A DNA stretch of 64,000 nt from Coprinellus micaceus. Lineage: Eukaryota; Basidiomycota; Agaricomycetes; Agaricales; Psathyrellaceae. The stretch spans positions 1,488,001 through 1,552,000 of the forward strand of contig OX596343.1 of NCBI GenBank assembly GCA_951394405.1. Reading direction: 5' to 3'. Positions 61,954 to 64,000 of the stretch are shown here, piece after piece. Position numbers and translations under genes: made by a program. Within the stretch, counting starts at the first letter, position 1. Every line of letters begins with the position of its first letter. Below the pieces are notes generated by a model. It searched no databases. It was not told the DNA's origin and was given only the letters and a program-made list of their open reading frames with translations.

Positions 61954-64000
61954 TTAAAACAGCTCCTCTTCCTCCCCCTTCCAATTCTTCGCCATATCCC
62001 AATACCCCTTCATCTTCTCCCCAAGCAAATCCTTCGCATCCCGATCCGACTCGGCACTCCTCGCCTTGAACCCCGTAAACGAGCGGTCCCTCAACGCCCC
62101 CTCCCAAATCAAATGGCACGTATTATCCTCCAAACTCTTCGCCTCGTCCCCCTCCTTCCCCTTCCCTTTGCCCTTCACACTGTGTGACGACGACGCCCCA
62201 ACACCCTCTTCCTCCCCTGCCCCTTCGACGTCCGAGTCGGGGTTCTCGAGATTGTCGGTGGCAGCTTCGAGCTCGACGTCCTCCGCTCCGCGTGGCCGCG
62301 CGGCCTCCGTCCACTCGATACGGTGCAGCATCAGCCGCTTGTAGTTCTTCATGAACTTGGGCGCGCCCTCGACGTAGACCATGTTGAACTGCGGGTTGAA
62401 TATGCAGAGCCCGGTGAGGTTGAGCTGGTCGGCGTTCTTCCGCACTTTGAATTGGTGAGATGGGTCGGAGAGGGTTTTGATCCTGCGACGTGAGTCAAGT
62501 CAGTCACTGTGCGATCGGGAATGAGGAGACGCGTATGTACGTACTTGTATACGGCGCCATAGATCCCCTTCTTCTCCTCGTCCAGCTTCTTATTCTCCTT
62601 CTTCTCCCTCCGCTGCTCATCCGTCAACTTGCGGTCAGCATTCGCCTTCTCGTGTGAATGCTTCCGCATCGCGACTTCCCTCCGTACCCTCGCCTCCACG
62701 CGCGTCGGGTCTTGCACCGCATCCGAGGTGAGCACGCGCATAAGGTTCGCGAGTCGGACCTTGGGAGCGTCGGGAGGCAAGAGACCCATCTGTTGGCGGT
62801 CCCGTTTGTCCTGCAGGGCCTCCTTTCTCCGGAGCTTCCTCATCTTCTTTTGCTCCTTCGTCGTTAGCATAAGAGGCTTCAACGCAGCCTTGTTCTTGTC
62901 ACCGGGCGCGGGGATGGGAATAGGATGCTGGACGTAGATCGTAATGACCGAATCTTGCGTCGTGAGAGGGAGGGCATCCATGCCCAGCGTCTCGATGTCG
63001 TCGTACCTCTTGTTTGGGAGGAGGGCACTATCCCACCATTCCACCTCAGGGGGCGCAGTACGCTACGGCGAAATGAGAATCATACCCAAAGATACGCTAT
63101 GCCACGCACCTTGATGTTCTTCTCGATCCCCATCTCACTGTCCAACCCTGCCTTCCTGGCACTCTCCGCAATCCTCTGCTTCAACTCCTCCAGCTGTTGC
63201 TCACTCCTCATCTGGTTCGCCATCGCAACATACTTGCCTTTTGGATTAAATCTCATCTGGCGACCCATCCTCTCCCGTGGTGCGCCTTCAAACATAGGAT
63301 CCATCGGCGCTCCCACACTGTACGGATTCGCACCTGGTGCGGGTGTCGAAGCCGCAGGCGATGGTGCGACAGGCGGCGGCGTCGGAGCCGCATTCCTCAC
63401 GTTCGCCTTGATACTCGCAAACTTGGGCTGCATGGGTTTATACCTATCCTTCTTGCTCTGATTCAAAATGGGTGTCTGGTCCAGCAACAACGGGTGTGCG
63501 GCCATCTTCAGCCCGGCGCCTTGCTGACTCGCAGGGTCGACGGGAGTCCCCATCCCGCTGGCGCTGGCGCTGCCTTTCTTGGTGGATCTAGACGGGGCTG
63601 CGAGGGACATGTAGGGGTTGTCTTTGACGGCGAGCTTGGATTGGGCTTCGGCGACGCGGCGTTTGGCTTCTGCAACGCGACGGGCAAGGTCGGAGGCTCC
63701 GGACCCGCCAAGGGGTGTTCCGGATCCTGGGGTGCCAGAGGCACTTGATGACGGTGAAGCGTTGTTGAGGACGACGTTGGAAGGTGCGGTGGCAGGCACA
63801 ATGGGGACTTTTGGAACGGGGGCTGCGACTTTTGCGGGGAGACTGGGCGGGGGTGCTCCCCCTGGTTTAATGTTCTTCATCGCTGCCAGTTTTGCGGCAA
63901 TTTCAGCTCGCTTCTGAGCTATGAGTTGGTCCGTGGCGAGCTACACGAATGTCAGATTGTGCGATGCGACGAGTGCAGTGCATGTACTCACACCACCCGG
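61954..64000 (-). CDS. PRP3: U4/U6 small nuclear ribonucleoprotein PRP3, C-terminal part
   Basis: Exons 63992..64000 (partial, runs off the window), 63940..63110, 63062..62545 and 62482..61954 give 628 residues of the protein. PRP3 holds the U4/U6 di-snRNP together in the spliceosome. The PRP3 domain shows FNPKGKYVAMANQMRSEQQL, EWWDSALLPNKRYDDI, VITIYVQHPIPIPAPGDK, LTTKEQKKMRKLRRKEALQD, MGLLPPDAPKVRLANLMRVL and the basic helix REVAMRKHSHEKANADRKLT. The C-terminal DUF1115 ferredoxin-like domain that binds U4/U6 RNA has VRKNADQLNLTGLCIFNPQF, FMKNYKRLMLHRIEWTE and CHLIWEGALRDRSFTGFKAR. An acid Ser/Lys-rich insert splits that domain. The N-terminus is outside the window. Confidence 0.93.

Overview
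The window is chromosomal DNA of a filamentous basidiomycete, most likely an Agaricomycete. Three things point there: dense genes on both strands, introns almost all 44-75 nt long with GTRNGT donors and CTRAY-like branch points, and several families typical of mushroom-forming fungi (two-domain surface protein with one membrane helix, DUF6534 membrane protein, unnamed 7TM proteins, many-intron P450s, UBP16/DCP1-type housekeeping genes). All exon structures were built by eye from splice sites, reading phase and family motifs; none was tested against RNA or a database.

Layout. 0-5.3 kb: 3' end of an NCS1 permease, a surface membrane protein, a long-armed hair-pin repeat, and an aldo/keto reductase broken by a 5-bp tandem duplication. 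6-17 kb: a large disordered protein, a 7TM protein, a secreted six-hairpin glycosidase and the decapping factor DCP1. 18-27 kb: a UBP16-like deubiquitinase, a secreted histidine acid phosphatase with a predicted 3-nt exon, a small unknown protein and a DUF6534 membrane protein.

27.4-33.9 kb is the most dynamic part: a direct tandem duplication of about 3.25 kb, each unit carrying promoter, a complete 12-exon GH1 beta-glucosidase and the 3' end of the next gene. The duplication left a truncated gene relic between the copies. The second glucosidase is open but has Gln-to-Glu at the sugar-binding Gln of the N-terminal motif and a GC donor in one intron.

34-43 kb: an acidic protein with a plasmid pRiA4b ORF-3-like domain, the mitochondrial isoleucyl-tRNA synthetase, and an F-box protein whose 3' end lies 18 bp from it. 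43.6-54 kb: two cytochrome P450 genes on the minus strand, separated by a repeat-bearing gap, the prolyl-tRNA synthetase (with an in-frame presequence-like upstream start) and a BIN3/MePCE-type RNA-cap methyltransferase. 54-64 kb: ORC2 (start codon isolated by an intron), a 1,441-residue HAM1-like protein, a sucrase/ferredoxin-like AIM32 protein and the 3' part of the splicing factor PRP3.

Most genes are unrelated housekeeping genes. The carbohydrate-active genes (two GH1, one six-hairpin hydrolase) and oxidoreductases (two P450s, one broken AKR) are scattered and do not form a recognisable biosynthetic cluster. I found no CRISPR array, rRNA, convincing tRNA or intact transposon.
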